Source of the DNA: Streptomyces fungicidicus
GTDB taxonomy: Bacteria; Actinomycetota; Actinomycetes; Streptomycetales; Streptomycetaceae
Assembly (NCBI RefSeq): GCF_003665435.1
Contig: NZ_CP023407.1
Coordinates: 1,364,001 to 1,428,000 of the forward strand
Reading direction: 5' to 3'
Length of the DNA stretch: 64,000 nucleotides
A program made the translations under genes and the position numbers. Below the pieces are notes generated by a model. That model had not been told where the DNA came from and ran no database searches. It was given only the letters and a program-made list of their open reading frames with translations. How positions within the stretch are numbered: the stretch's first letter is position 1; each line of letters starts with the position of its first letter. Positions 25,272-33,344 of this stretch are shown here, in pieces.

Positions 25272-25343
25272 CGGGCGAGGCGTCCTGTCCGATGCCGTGC
25301 CGACGCGGTCCCGACGGGTGACGCCGGGTACCGCGGGTACGGC

Positions 25344-25496
25344 TCACAGCCACAGCAGGTCGTGCAGGGCAGCCGTGAGCAGCAGACACCCGATCACCGC
25401 CAGGAAGATCATCAGCGGTGGCTGGGATAGGGCGAAGAGGCATCCACGCGGCTCGTCCTGCTGCGGCGCGGCATCGCTCTGTGTCGTGTCCAGCAT
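25344..25496 (-). CDS. Small single-pass membrane protein (50 residues)
   Basis: A 50-residue reading frame, MLDTTQSDAAPQQDEP followed by a membrane segment LMIFLAVIGCLLLTAALHDLLWL running to the C-terminus. The polar acidic head and single hydrophobic tail give it the look of a genuine small membrane protein. It is convergent with the CGNR gene with 72 bases between. Function unknown. The ribosome-binding site (GGCGAG) is weak and close, so the start is tentative. Confidence 0.6.
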   Translation of the reverse strand: MLDTTQSDAAPQQDEPRGCLFALSQPPLMIFLAVIGCLLLTAALHDLLWL

Positions 25497-25615
25497 CTCG
25501 CCGCGATGATGACGCATCGGGAGGCCCCGAAGCGATCAACACTCACGGAAAGCGTGCGAGTGAGCCGATTCCGCGATCTCCGGTTCGGGTTGTGATCATT
25601 TCCGGGCGCTCCGGG

Positions 25616-25649
25616 ACCCCCTGTGACGCTTCCGCCGGTCACAGGGGGT
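25616..25649 (-). terminator. Terminator hairpin
   Basis: A 12-base perfect stem (25616-25627 with 25638-25649) with a ten-base loop, nine bases beyond the stop of the 145-residue membrane protein gene. Confidence 0.75.
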
Positions 25650-25658
25650 GCGGCGGGG

Positions 25659-26096
25659 TCAGATGCCGTGCTTCTTGAGGATGGCCTCGATGTCGCTGAA
25701 GTCCTCGTCGCCCCGGGAGGCGGGGGCGGGACGGGCCGCCGGCCGCGCTCCCTGGCCGAGGGAGGGCGCGGAGGCGCCGGGGGCCACCGCCTCGGGCTGC
25801 GCTGCCGCCCGGGCGGCCTTGCGCTCCTTGCGGGTGCCGCCGCGCCGGCGCTCCACGGTGCGGGTGGTCGCGAACAGCAGCCACGCCAGCCCCAGCACTC
25901 CGAAGCCCGCCCACGCGGTCGGGCTGAACGCGGTGTCGGCCAGCCAGTCGACGACACCGGTCATCACCAGGCCGACGGGCACGAGCGAGTAGGCGGCGAT
26001 ACGGGCCGCCGCGAGGAAGCGTTTGCGGTAGGCCGTGACCACCGCGATGCCCAGGCCGGCCGCGGACACGGCTGAGCAGACGGTCTCGGCAATCAT
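25659..26096 (-). CDS. Small membrane protein with cytoplasmic acidic tail
   Basis: A 145-residue protein with three hydrophobic segments in the first 75 residues (ETVCSAVSAAGLGIAVV, AAYSLVPVGLVMTGVV, WAGFGVLGLAWLLFATT). A basic stretch (ERRRGGTRKERKAARAA), a Pro/Ala-rich linker and a conserved-looking end DEDFSDIEAILKKHGI follow. No family recognised. ATG at 26096 gives a short first turn before the first membrane helix. It is divergent from the DsbA-like gene with 213 bases between. Confidence 0.75.
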   Translation of the reverse strand: MIAETVCSAVSAAGLGIAVVTAYRKRFLAAARIAAYSLVPVGLVMTGVVDWLADTAFSPTAWAGFGVLGLAWLLFATTRTVERRRGGTRKERKAARAAAQPEAVAPGASAPSLGQGARPAARPAPASRGDEDFSDIEAILKKHGI

Positions 26097-26309
26097 CCGG
26101 TCCTCCAGGCTGGGTACGGTCGCGTGGCACTTCGTCCCTTCCATCCTGCACCTGTGAGGGCCCGACGGGCCATGCTCCGGGCCGGACATCAGGGACTTCT
26201 CCGGGTCGGCGGTCCTCCGGAGGTCCCGGTGACCGGCGCCGCGGGCGCGCGCCCGGTCCGTCCGAGGTCCGATGCGGTGGTCCGGGGACCCGGCTGGGAG
26301 ACTGTCGCC

Positions 26310-26828
26310 ATGAGCGACTCCTCCCCCGCCCGCCCCGCCGTCCCCGTCCTCGACGTCTGGTGCGAGCTGCAGTGCCCGGACTGCCGCGGCGCCCTCGACG
26401 ACCTCCGCGCCCTGCGGGCCCGCTACGGCGACCGCCTCGAGGTGCGGCTGCGGCACTTCCCGCTGGAGAAGCACAAGCACTCCTTCGCCGCCGCGCAGGC
26501 CGCCGAGGAGGCGCTAGAGCAGGGGCGGGGCTGGCCGTACGTGGAGGCCGTGCTGGGCAGGGTGGAGGAGCTGGACCGCGGCGGGGAGTCCTTCCTGGTC
26601 GAGGTCGCCCGGGAACTCGGTCTGGACGCCGAGGAGTTCGACACCGCGCTGATCGACGGACGGCACATCCTGATCGTCGACGCCGACCAGGCCGAGGGCA
26701 AGGCGATCGGGGTGACCGGCACCCCGACCTACGTCATCGGCGGTGAGCGCCTCGACGGCGGCAAGAGCCAGGAGGGGCTGCGCGAGCGCGTCGAGGAGAT
26801 CGCGGACCGGCTGCTGGCCGAGGGCTGA
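26310..26828 (+). CDS. DsbA/FrnE-like thioredoxin-fold protein
   Basis: A 172-residue thioredoxin-fold protein without a signal peptide. The redox motif CPDC is at about residues 24-27 after VPVLDVWCELQ, and the cis-proline loop is GVTGTPTYVIGGERL near residue 140. Family members catalyse thiol-disulfide exchange or isomerisation; the cytoplasmic location suggests FrnE/DsbA-like reductase activity. ATG at 26310 follows GGGAG. It is convergent with the GNAT gene, and the 30 bases between hold no clear hairpin. Confidence 0.88.
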   Translation: MSDSSPARPAVPVLDVWCELQCPDCRGALDDLRALRARYGDRLEVRLRHFPLEKHKHSFAAAQAAEEALEQGRGWPYVEAVLGRVEELDRGGESFLVEVARELGLDAEEFDTALIDGRHILIVDADQAEGKAIGVTGTPTYVIGGERLDGGKSQEGLRERVEEIADRLLAEG

Positions 26829-26858
26829 TCCCGGCGGGCGCCACCGGCCGTCCTGCCG

Positions 26859-27683
26859 TCACAGGAGCGGCTTGTAGAGCGTGTACTGCGTCGTGCCGTA
26901 GCCGAGCGAGTCGTAGAGCCGCTCGGCCGGGGTGTTGCCGGCGAACACGTTGAGGCCGATGACCCGCTTCCCCGCGGCGGCCGCCTGGGCCTCGGCGAGC
27001 AGCATGAGCGAACGTCCGTGTCCGCGGCCGCGGTGGGCGGCGTCGGCCTCGACGTCGAAGACGTAGGCCCCCTCGCCGCGCAGCGCCAGCCACAGGGTGC
27101 CCACGCGGGCTCCCCGGTGTTCGAGGACGCTGAACAGCATCCCCCCGGTGGCGCGGCCGTCGGGCAGCAGCACGGCGTCGTCGGAGGCCGCCTTGGCGCG
27201 TGCCTCGGCCTCCGGCACGCCGCGGCTGGTCCAGTCCCGTGCGTACTCCTCCTGCCCCTTGGCCCTCCAGGGCCCGAACTCGGCCTCGGTCATGGGGCGG
27301 GCCGCGCTGCCCTCCGGAAGCGCGGGCGGGACGGCCCCGAGGGTCTTCTCCATGTTCCGGTTGCGCAGGACGTAGCCGAGCGCCGTGGCGAGGCCGAGGG
27401 CTGAGCCGGGGGCGGCGGGGACGGCCGCCTCGATGCGGCGGCAGCCCCAGCCTCGCGCCACCTCCTCGGCGGCGAGCGCGGCCACCGTGCCCCGGCCGCG
27501 CCGGCGGTCGGGTTCCTCGATGCGCAGGCTCATGATGCGGGCCACGGCGTCGCCGAAGGCGGGATGCGTGCCGAGGTGTATCTCTCCGACGGGACGGCTG
27601 TTCACGCACACCAGGTAGCGGCGTGAGCGGGTCCCGTCGGAGTTCTGCTGAAGCGGCTCGGCCGGCCGCAGGGTCGTGGTCAT
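26859..27683 (-). CDS. GNAT acetyltransferase with two tandem GNAT-like halves
   Basis: A 274-residue protein. Residues about 30-115 form a degenerate GNAT half (RIMSLRIEEPDRRRGRGTVAALAAEEVA, a recognisable acetyl-CoA loop). Residues 165-270 form a second, better half with DVEADAAHRGRGHGRSLMLLAEAQAAA and the ending GLNVFAGNTPAERLYDSLGYG. The R/Q-x-x-G-x-G/A acetyl-CoA motif is visible in both. The substrate is unknown. It lies 52 bases downstream of pabC on the same strand and may share its transcript. Confidence 0.88.
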   Translation of the reverse strand: MTTTLRPAEPLQQNSDGTRSRRYLVCVNSRPVGEIHLGTHPAFGDAVARIMSLRIEEPDRRRGRGTVAALAAEEVARGWGCRRIEAAVPAAPGSALGLATALGYVLRNRNMEKTLGAVPPALPEGSAARPMTEAEFGPWRAKGQEEYARDWTSRGVPEAEARAKAASDDAVLLPDGRATGGMLFSVLEHRGARVGTLWLALRGEGAYVFDVEADAAHRGRGHGRSLMLLAEAQAAAAGKRVIGLNVFAGNTPAERLYDSLGYGTTQYTLYKPLL

Positions 27684-27735
27684 CGAGGGTGTTCTACCCG
27701 TTGCCGCGCTTCCGGTCAGCCGAATTCCGGGTCCG

Positions 27736-28557
27736 TCACGGATCGAGGTCGGCCCCGGAGCGCTCGTCGAAGATCCGCATCGCCTTGGCGGTCACCGGGC
27801 CGGGGGCTCCGGGGAGTTCGCGGTCGTCGACCCGGTGCACGGCCTGGACGTCGCGCAGCGTGGAGGTGAGGAAGACCTCCTCGGCCCGCTCCAGCACGTC
27901 CAGCGGCAGATCGGTCTCCTTGGCGCCGGTCCACTCGACGACTAGGGCGCGGGTGATGCCGGCGAGGCAGCCGGAGGCGACCGGCGGGGTGTGGAGTTCG
28001 CCGTCGAGGACGACGAAGACGTTCGACCCGGTGCCCTCGCAGAGCTGTCCGACGGTGTTGCCGAACAGCGCCTCGGAGGCGCCCCGCTCACGGGCTCGGG
28101 CGAGGGCGACGACGTTCTCGGCGTACGAGGTGGTCTTCAGGCCGGTGAGCGCGCCCTTCTCGTTGCGCGCCCAGGGGACGGTGACGACGGCGGTGGAGTC
28201 GGGGCGGCGGGTGGTCTCGCCGAGGGCGGCCACGAGGGTCGGGCCGTGCTCGCCGCGGTCGGAGCCGAGCGGGCCGTGGCCGCCGGTGTAGGTGAGGCGC
28301 AGCCGGCCGAGCGGCACCGGGTTGGCCTCGAGGACCGCGGCGCAGGCGCGGCGGACCTCGTCGAGGTCGGGGTCGGGCAGCCCGAGGCCCCGGGCGGACC
28401 GGGTCAGCCGGTCGAGATGGCGGGTCAGCGCGAACGGCCGGCCGTCCACCGCCTTCACCGTCTCGAAGATGCCGTCGCCCACGGTCAGTCCGTGGTCGAA
28501 GACGGAGACGCGGGCGGACTCGGCGTCCTGCAGTCCGCCGTCGAGCCAGATCTTCAC
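27736..28557 (-). CDS. pabC: Aminotransferase class IV, probable 4-amino-4-deoxychorismate lyase
   Basis: A 273-residue PLP enzyme of fold type IV. FDHGLTVGDGIFETV near residue 20, the PLP-lysine in LTGLKTTSYAENV (about residue 142) and EGTGSNVFVV near residue 175 are typical of PabC, D-amino acid and branched-chain aminotransferases. The two-base gap to the upstream pabB-like gene points to the lyase step that makes p-aminobenzoate and pyruvate for folate. Aminotransferase activity on another keto acid cannot be excluded from sequence alone. Confidence 0.9.
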   Translation of the reverse strand: MKIWLDGGLQDAESARVSVFDHGLTVGDGIFETVKAVDGRPFALTRHLDRLTRSARGLGLPDPDLDEVRRACAAVLEANPVPLGRLRLTYTGGHGPLGSDRGEHGPTLVAALGETTRRPDSTAVVTVPWARNEKGALTGLKTTSYAENVVALARARERGASEALFGNTVGQLCEGTGSNVFVVLDGELHTPPVASGCLAGITRALVVEWTGAKETDLPLDVLERAEEVFLTSTLRDVQAVHRVDDRELPGAPGPVTAKAMRIFDERSGADLDP

Positions 28558-28559
28558 CT

Positions 28560-29603
28560 CTAGGTCCCTTCACTCACGTCGTACGTTCCCGACGCTACCG
28601 CGAGCAGCCGGGAGGCCTTCAGCTCGGTCTCCCGCCACTCCCCCTCGGGGTCGGAGCCCCAGGTGATCCCGGCGCCGGTGCCGAACCGCAGGACGGCGCC
28701 GCCCCCGGTCCGGTCGATCCAGAAGGTGCGGATGCCCACGGCCAGCACACCGGTGCCGCGGTCGGCGTCGACCCAGCCGAGACCGCCGCAGTACGGGCCG
28801 CGGGGCGCCGTCTCCAGCGCGTCGATGATCCGCAGGGCGCTCGACTTGGGCGCCCCGGTGACGGAGCCGGGCGGGAAGGCGGCGCCGAGCAGCCCGGGCC
28901 AGCCGGCGCCGTCCCGCAGCTCGCCCCGCACGGTCGACACGAGGTGGACCAGACCCGGGTGCTTCTCGACGGCGCACAGGTCGGGCACGGTCACCGTGCC
29001 GGTGGCGCAGACCCGTCCGATGTCGTTGCGGACCAGGTCGACGATCATGACGTTCTCCGCGTAGTCCTTCTCCAGCAGATCGGCCTCGGTGCGCCCGGTG
29101 CCCTTGATCGGCCCGGACTCCACGACCCGGCCGTCCCGGCGCAGGAAGAGCTCGGGGGACGCGGTGGCGATCTCCACCCCGTGCCCCGGCAGGCGAATCG
29201 TTCCGGCATAGGGCGCGGGATTGCCCCGGGCGAGCAGGGCGGTGAGGGCGTCCACGTCGGCGTCGGACGGCACGGGCGCGGACAGGACGCGGCAGAGGTT
29301 CGCCTGGTAGACCTCGCCGGCGGCTATGTGGCCGCGGATCCGGCGGACCGCCGCCGTGTACGCGCCGCGGTCGAGCGAGGACGTCCAGTCGCCGGCCCCC
29401 GGACCCCGCCAGGCCCCCGGCGCCGGGGCTGGCACCGCCTGCTCCCGGACGTCCCGGAAGCGGGCGCAGGTCAGCCGGCCCTCGTAGTCGGCGGCGACGG
29501 CCCAGAACCCCGTGGAGTCCAGGGCCGCGGGGTCGTCGGTGACGTCGAGGAGTCCGGTGGCGAGACGGTCGCCGAAGCGGGCGAGAGGCGGGAGGTCGGG
29601 CAC
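28560..29603 (-). CDS. pabB: Aminodeoxychorismate synthase component I
   Basis: A 347-residue chorismate-binding enzyme with the family blocks VYQANLCRVLS, ASPELFLRRDGRVVESGPIKGTGRT, DLVRNDIGRVC and FPPGSVTGAPKSSALRIID. It adds ammonia to chorismate on the way to p-aminobenzoate. It is shorter than anthranilate synthase and lacks a fused glutaminase; no pabA lies next to it, so the amidotransferase must be encoded elsewhere. The GTG at 29603 is the only sensible start. First gene of the pabB-pabC(-GNAT) unit, divergent from the tRNA array. Confidence 0.92.
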   Translation of the reverse strand: MPDLPPLARFGDRLATGLLDVTDDPAALDSTGFWAVAADYEGRLTCARFRDVREQAVPAPAPGAWRGPGAGDWTSSLDRGAYTAAVRRIRGHIAAGEVYQANLCRVLSAPVPSDADVDALTALLARGNPAPYAGTIRLPGHGVEIATASPELFLRRDGRVVESGPIKGTGRTEADLLEKDYAENVMIVDLVRNDIGRVCATGTVTVPDLCAVEKHPGLVHLVSTVRGELRDGAGWPGLLGAAFPPGSVTGAPKSSALRIIDALETAPRGPYCGGLGWVDADRGTGVLAVGIRTFWIDRTGGGAVLRFGTGAGITWGSDPEGEWRETELKASRLLAVASGTYDVSEGT

Positions 29604-29688
29604 GCCACGAGTCTATGGCGGGCGTGCTTCCGGCACCGTGGTCACGTCCCTGAGCAGGCGCAGCGCAGCACGCTGCACAAACGGGTTT

Positions 29689-29716
29689 TTGTGCTGGCCC
29701 CGGAATCCGCTAGAGT
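29689..29716 (+). promoter_or_regulatory. Promoter of the tRNA array
   Basis: TTGTGC (29689-29694) and TAGAGT (29711-29716) are spaced by 16 bases, with the -10 ending 41 bases before tRNA-Gly. It is a good housekeeping-sigma match in an otherwise GC-rich gap. Confidence 0.6.
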
Positions 29717-29757
29717 TCACTTCGTCGCCGGGACGCGCAAGCCGACCGAAACGACAG

Positions 29758-29830
29758 GCGGACGTAGCTCAGTTGGTAGAGCGCAACCTTGCCAAGGTTG
29801 AGGTCGCGAGTTCGAACCTCGTCGTCCGCT
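29758..29830 (+). tRNA. tRNA-Gly (anticodon GCC)
   Basis: A 73-base cloverleaf with acceptor GCGGACG/CGTCCGC, anticodon stem-loop CAACC-TTGCCAA-GGTTG (GCC), T-loop TTCGAAC, no encoded CCA. First member of the array. Confidence 0.95.
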
Positions 29831-29867
29831 CGCAGGAAGAGGGGGCTTCCCGGCCCCTTGCACTCCT

Positions 29868-29938
29868 GGTGGAGTGGCCGAGAGGCGAGGCAACGGCCTG
29901 CAAAGCCGTCTACACGGGTTCAAATCCCGTCTCCACCT
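29868..29938 (+). tRNA. tRNA-Cys (anticodon GCA)
   Basis: A 71-base cloverleaf with acceptor GGTGGAG/CTCCACC, anticodon stem-loop ACGGC-CTGCAAA-GCCGT (GCA), T-loop TTCAAAT. No encoded CCA. Confidence 0.95.
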
Positions 29939-29942
29939 CCAA

Positions 29943-30014
29943 GGACGATTAGCTCAGCGGGAGAGCGCTTCCCTGACACGGAAGAGGTCACTGGTTCAAT
30001 CCCAGTATCGTCCA
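29943..30014 (+). tRNA. tRNA-Val (anticodon GAC), copy 1
   Basis: A 72-base cloverleaf with acceptor GGACGAT/ATCGTCC, anticodon stem-loop CTTCC-CTGACAC-GGAAG (GAC). It starts four bases after tRNA-Cys. Confidence 0.95.
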
Positions 30015-30035
30015 CTGGATCTTCGGATCCACCCC

Positions 30036-30107
30036 GCGCGATTAGCTCAGCGGGAGAGCGCTTCCCTGACACGGAAGAGGTCACTGGTTCAATCCCAGTA
30101 TCGCGCA
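30036..30107 (+). tRNA. tRNA-Val (anticodon GAC), copy 2 with a changed acceptor stem
   Basis: The body appears identical to copies 1 and 3, but the acceptor is GCGCGAT/ATCGCGC in place of GGACGAT/ATCGTCC. Positions 2 and 3 changed together with their partners, so pairing is fully kept and the gene looks functional. Confidence 0.93.
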
Positions 30108-30151
30108 CGCAGTGTCCATGATCCGCTCCACCGAGTGGCCGTGGTTCCCGA

Positions 30152-30223
30152 GGACGATTAGCTCAGCGGGAGAGCGCTTCCCTGACACGGAAGAGGTCAC
30201 TGGTTCAATCCCAGTATCGTCCA
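30152..30223 (+). tRNA. tRNA-Val (anticodon GAC), copy 3
   Basis: The same sequence as copy 1 (acceptor GGACGAT/ATCGTCC, anticodon GAC). Last tRNA of the array, followed by a terminator eight bases on. Confidence 0.95.
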
Positions 30224-30230
30224 CACCACC

Positions 30231-30262
30231 CGAAGCCCCCGGTCCTGCGACCGGGGGCTTCG
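30231..30262. terminator. Terminator at the end of the tRNA array
   Basis: A 14-base perfect stem (30231-30244 with 30249-30262) with loop CTGC. It lies between the array and the convergent zinc-ribbon gene and can serve both. Confidence 0.85.
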
Positions 30263-30273
30263 TCGTGTCTTCG

Positions 30274-30546
30274 TCAGCTGGAGAAGAGCATGCGGCCGAA
30301 GCTCTTCTGGCGGTGGTGCCCGTGGTGGCCGTGCGGGGCGCCCCAGGCGGGGGCCGGGGCGGCGGGGTAGGCCTGCGGGGCGGCGGGCGGCGGCGGAGCG
30401 GGCTGCGACCACTGGGCCTCCAGCCGGGTCAGCGACTCCAGCTCCCCGTAGTCGAGGAAGATGCCTCGGCACCCGCTGCACTGTTCGATCTGGACACCGT
30501 TGCGGTTGTAGGTGTGCATCGGGGCACGGCACTTCGGACACTGCAT
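30274..30546 (-). CDS. Small zinc-ribbon (TFIIB-type) protein
   Basis: A 90-residue protein. Residues 1-35 hold two Cys pairs, CPKC (3-6) and CSGC (23-26), with the following GIFLDYGELESLTRLE helix, the pattern of the zf-TFIIB zinc ribbon family. The rest is a Pro/Ala linker and a His-rich PHGHHGHHRQKSFGRMLFSS tail. Function unknown. The gene lies directly beyond the tRNA array terminator. Only 101 bases separate its start from the phosphotransferase-like gene upstream. Confidence 0.85.
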   Translation of the reverse strand: MQCPKCRAPMHTYNRNGVQIEQCSGCRGIFLDYGELESLTRLEAQWSQPAPPPPAAPQAYPAAPAPAWGAPHGHHGHHRQKSFGRMLFSS

Positions 30547-30647
30547 GATCGGTTCAACTCCTCGCCGGTGGTTCCTGCTTCGCGTATCGCCAGGACAGAC
30601 TCTGTCCGGCTGCGGGTCGGTTGCACCCTACTTCGCGGAAGTTCGCC

Positions 30648-31592
30648 TCAACTCGACGGGTCGGCCGCGCAGTCGGAGCCGATGCGGGCGCAGGCGTCGA
30701 CCAGTGACCGCTCCACCTCGTCGAGCGGCCGGCCCGCGGCGACCGCCTTGGTGACGGCGCGGGCGGCGGTCTGCGCGGTGAGCGCGCGGGCGGGGACGTC
30801 CAGTGCGGCCCACGGATCCCCGTCGGCCGGTACGGCCGGCCCGCCGGCCGCGCGGTAGGCGGCCAGGAAACGGAGCCACTCCTCGGACGTGAGCAGTCCG
30901 CAGGCGTACCAGGCGGCCGGGCGGGCCAGGTCCCAGGCCGGTACGCCGGTGCCGAGGTCGTCGACGTCGATCAGCAGCCAGGGCCCGTGGGGCGCGGGGT
31001 GGCGTACGAGCTGGCCGAGGTGGAGGTCGCCGTGGCAGAGGGTGGTGGTGTCCGGCATGGGTTCCTCACCGCGGGCCCACGGCGGAAGGGTGGCCCACGC
31101 CCGCAGTACCGGCTCGGTGCCGGGATGGCCGGGGGCGGTGGCACGGAGGCGCGCTACGGCGAGGGCGGCCTTGGCGGGGCCGCGCATGGGGGGTACGGCG
31201 GTGGGGGGCGGTGTGCGGTGCAGCCGGGCGAGGAGGGTGGCCGCGGCCTCCCAGGGCGCGGCGTCCGGGTCCTCGGGGTCCACGGGGGTGCCGTACGGCC
31301 AGAGGGTGACGAGCCGTCCCTGCACCGCCACGGGCGTGGGGGCGAGCGGGGGGAGGAGGATGCCGGGGAGGTGGGCGGCGGCGGTGACGCGGGGGGCGAG
31401 GTCCGCGGGGGTGATGTCCGGGGCGTGGGCCTTGGCGACGGTGCCCGCGTGGCGGAGGACGGTGGTGTCGTGCCGGTGGGTGAGGGTGGCTGCGGGGCAG
31501 GGGCAGGGGCCGGCGGGGGTGCGGCGGGGTGTGCCGGGGTGGGCCGTCGCCGTGACGTGGGCGGTCAGGGCGGGGAGGAGGTCCGGGGTCAC
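30648..31592 (-). CDS. Aminoglycoside phosphotransferase (APH)-like kinase family protein
   Basis: A 314-residue protein with the APH/choline-kinase catalytic core. The Brenner-type motif is LCHGDLHLGQLV near residue 188, and the DFG-equivalent is LLIDVDDLGTG near residue 210. The N-terminal lobe is Pro/Ala/His-rich and its ATP-binding Lys is not obvious. Substrates in this superfamily range from antibiotics to small metabolites; no resistance function can be claimed. The start region abuts the GC-rich repeat tract, so the first 20-30 residues are uncertain. Confidence 0.82.
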   Translation of the reverse strand: MTPDLLPALTAHVTATAHPGTPRRTPAGPCPCPAATLTHRHDTTVLRHAGTVAKAHAPDITPADLAPRVTAAAHLPGILLPPLAPTPVAVQGRLVTLWPYGTPVDPEDPDAAPWEAAATLLARLHRTPPPTAVPPMRGPAKAALAVARLRATAPGHPGTEPVLRAWATLPPWARGEEPMPDTTTLCHGDLHLGQLVRHPAPHGPWLLIDVDDLGTGVPAWDLARPAAWYACGLLTSEEWLRFLAAYRAAGGPAVPADGDPWAALDVPARALTAQTAARAVTKAVAAGRPLDEVERSLVDACARIGSDCAADPSS

Positions 31593-32497
31593 GGGGGTGA
31601 GGGTATCCGGGCGGGGCCCTGCGGGCGGCGGGGGCCGGGTTTACGCGGTCCGGCGTTGCGAGGGTGCGCCGTGTCGGTGCGGGGCGGGGGTGGGTCTGCG
31701 CAGCCCGGCGCCAGCGGGGTGCCGTCGCGCCCACCCGTGCCGCCCCAGCGGCACGACTGCCCGCGGAGTGCGGTGCGACTGCCCGCGGAGTGCGGTGCGA
31801 CTGCCCGCGGAGTGCGGTGCGGAGGGCCGCGGAGTGCGGTGCGGAGGGCCGCGCGGAGGGCGGACGGCGACTGTCCTCGGCGCGCGGAGGGCGGGGGTGC
31901 GGCGCGCGGAGGGCCGGCGGAGTGGCTGCCAGTGGGGGGCGGAGGGCGGGCGGAGTGGCTGCCAGTGGGGCGCGGAGTGCGGGCTGACTGGCCGCGAAGG
32001 GCGGCGGGTGGCGCCGGGAGGGCGGGGGTGCTGGCTGTGGTGGGTGGAGTGGCTGCCAGCACCGGGGTTCGCAGAGGGCGGGGGTGCTGGTTGTGGTGGG
32101 CGGAGTGACTGCCGGTGCCGGGGGCGGCGGGTGGTCGGCGACGGCGGGAGGGCTGACTGGCCGCGGAGGGCGGGGGTGCTGGTTGTGGTGGGTGGAGTGG
32201 CTGCCGGTGGCGGGGGCGGCGGGTGGTCGGCGACGGCGCGGAGGGGACGGGGCGGGGGTGGCCGCCCGCAGTGGCTGGCGCGTCCGCGCCCCGCACCCCT
32301 TGCAGCGCGCGTGATCCGCGCCAGTCCGAGGACGGCCACCCCCGGCCCGGCCCCGCACCACCCACCGGCACAAAGCAATGCCGGCGCAGCTCCCCAGCTG
32401 CGCCGGCATTCTGCCGTCCGCCGCACCCCCGTCCCCACGGGGTTTCATGGGTGGATGTCCCCGCCCGGACCGCTCTTCCGGGCCTGGGGTCGCTGGT
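31593..32497. repeat. Repeat-rich, apparently non-coding tract
   Basis: About 900 bases without a credible gene, dominated by degenerate repeats of GCGGAGGGCGGGGGTGCTGG-type and GTGGAGTGGCTGCC-type units. A block at 32020-32090 recurs in variant form at 32070-32140 and 32165-32250, and a GCGGAGTGGCTGCCAGTGGGG unit occurs twice at 31915-31975. Overlapping long open frames on both strands are low-complexity Gly/Arg/Pro text. It separates the phosphotransferase-like gene from the next small genes. Confidence 0.7.
31755..31862. repeat. 22-base tandem repeat
   Basis: A 22-base unit (GACTGCCCGCGGAGTGCGGTGC) starts at 31755, 31777 and 31799, followed by variant units from 31821 and 31843 in which GACTGCC is replaced by GGAGGGC. 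It is part of the larger repeat tract. Confidence 0.85.
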
Positions 32498-32677
32498 TCA
32501 GCGCCCCAGCATCTCTCCCACGGACGACGCCTGTGTGGCCACCGTCTCCCACCCGTCGAAGACGAGGAGGAGCAGGACCGCCAGGGGCAGGGCCATCAGC
32601 GTCGCCACCAGCGGATGGCGACGCCCCTCGCCGCTCTCCCGCGTGCGGATCATCGTCCGCGGTGCCGTGTACGCCAT
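32498..32677 (-). CDS. Small single-pass membrane protein (59 residues)
   Basis: The 59-residue frame starts MAYTAPRTMIRTRESGEGRR and then has one membrane segment (HPLVATLMALPLAVLLLLVF, residues 21-40) and a short polar tail. An excellent ribosome-binding site (AGGAGAG) lies seven bases upstream of the ATG, which makes the gene believable despite its size. Function unknown; no motif beyond the anchor. Confidence 0.75.
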   Translation of the reverse strand: MAYTAPRTMIRTRESGEGRRHPLVATLMALPLAVLLLLVFDGWETVATQASSVGEMLGR

Positions 32678-32870
32678 GGTCCCTCTCCTGGCCGTTTCTG
32701 TTGTGTTGACAGCGGCGGGCGTCTGACCTCGGGGGACGAGTACTGCACCCGCCGCTTGACCTCCAATTTATGGGCCCGGCGCTCCCCCGACGTCATGCCC
32801 TCGTACCGAATGCCGGGCCTCCCGGAGGATGAGCCCTCCCCCACGGTGTACTCCTCAGGGTGGAGAAGTC

Positions 32871-33149
32871 CTACTGCGCCTCAGGGACATCCCCGAAGGG
32901 CCGCCCGCTCTGCCCCGCTTTCTCCGAGCCGTCCTCCCGCGGCACCGGCTGTTCCACCAGCGCGAGCACCCTGTTCGCCATGAACCGGGCGGTCCGCACG
33001 ACGGCCCCGGTTCGGGTGACTTCGCTCACCTCGACCACCCCCCGCCGCACCGCCGTCTCCACCCTGCGCCCCGCCCTGCTCGCCACCACCTCGTACGTGC
33101 GCGTCGTGTCCCCGGCGTCCACGACGATCTCCACACGGTCACCCTTCAT
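32871..33149 (-). CDS. Small conserved-looking hypothetical protein
   Basis: A 92-residue protein, MKGDRVEIVVDAGDTTRTYEVVAS followed by a beta-rich middle (VEVSEVTRTGAVVRTARFM) and a polar tail. It is a compact soluble protein with alternating hydrophobic residues suggesting a small beta domain. No family recognised. ATG at 33149 has GAAGGGGG upstream at a workable distance. It is divergent from the kinase gene with 195 bases between, so the two may be co-controlled. Confidence 0.7.
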   Translation of the reverse strand: MKGDRVEIVVDAGDTTRTYEVVASRAGRRVETAVRRGVVEVSEVTRTGAVVRTARFMANRVLALVEQPVPREDGSEKAGQSGRPFGDVPEAQ

Positions 33150-33344
33150 GCGATCAATCCCCCTTCGCTGTCGGGTGGTTGGGATAGGCTCCCGCGCGAA
33201 CCCGGCCCGTCCGCGCGCCCCCTGACCACTCTTCAAGTGTCCCACCCAGCACTGACAATCCATCGATCCGCGAGGGCGCGGCCTCTGCGCACGGGCGGCC
33301 GTGGAAACGTAAGCTGTGGCACGTCACAGGACCGGGCAGCGGGG

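Noticed and set aside
30648..31592. Antibiotic resistance phosphotransferase
   Set aside because: Only the general APH fold motifs are visible; the superfamily is broad and nothing points to an antibiotic substrate.
31755..32250. CRISPR array
   Set aside because: Repeats are tandem or imperfect with no unique spacers of constant length, and no cas genes are present.
30889..32709. Long plus-strand frames over the phosphotransferase gene and the repeat tract
   Set aside because: Low-complexity Gly/Arg/Pro text produced by the repeats; no start signal or family match.
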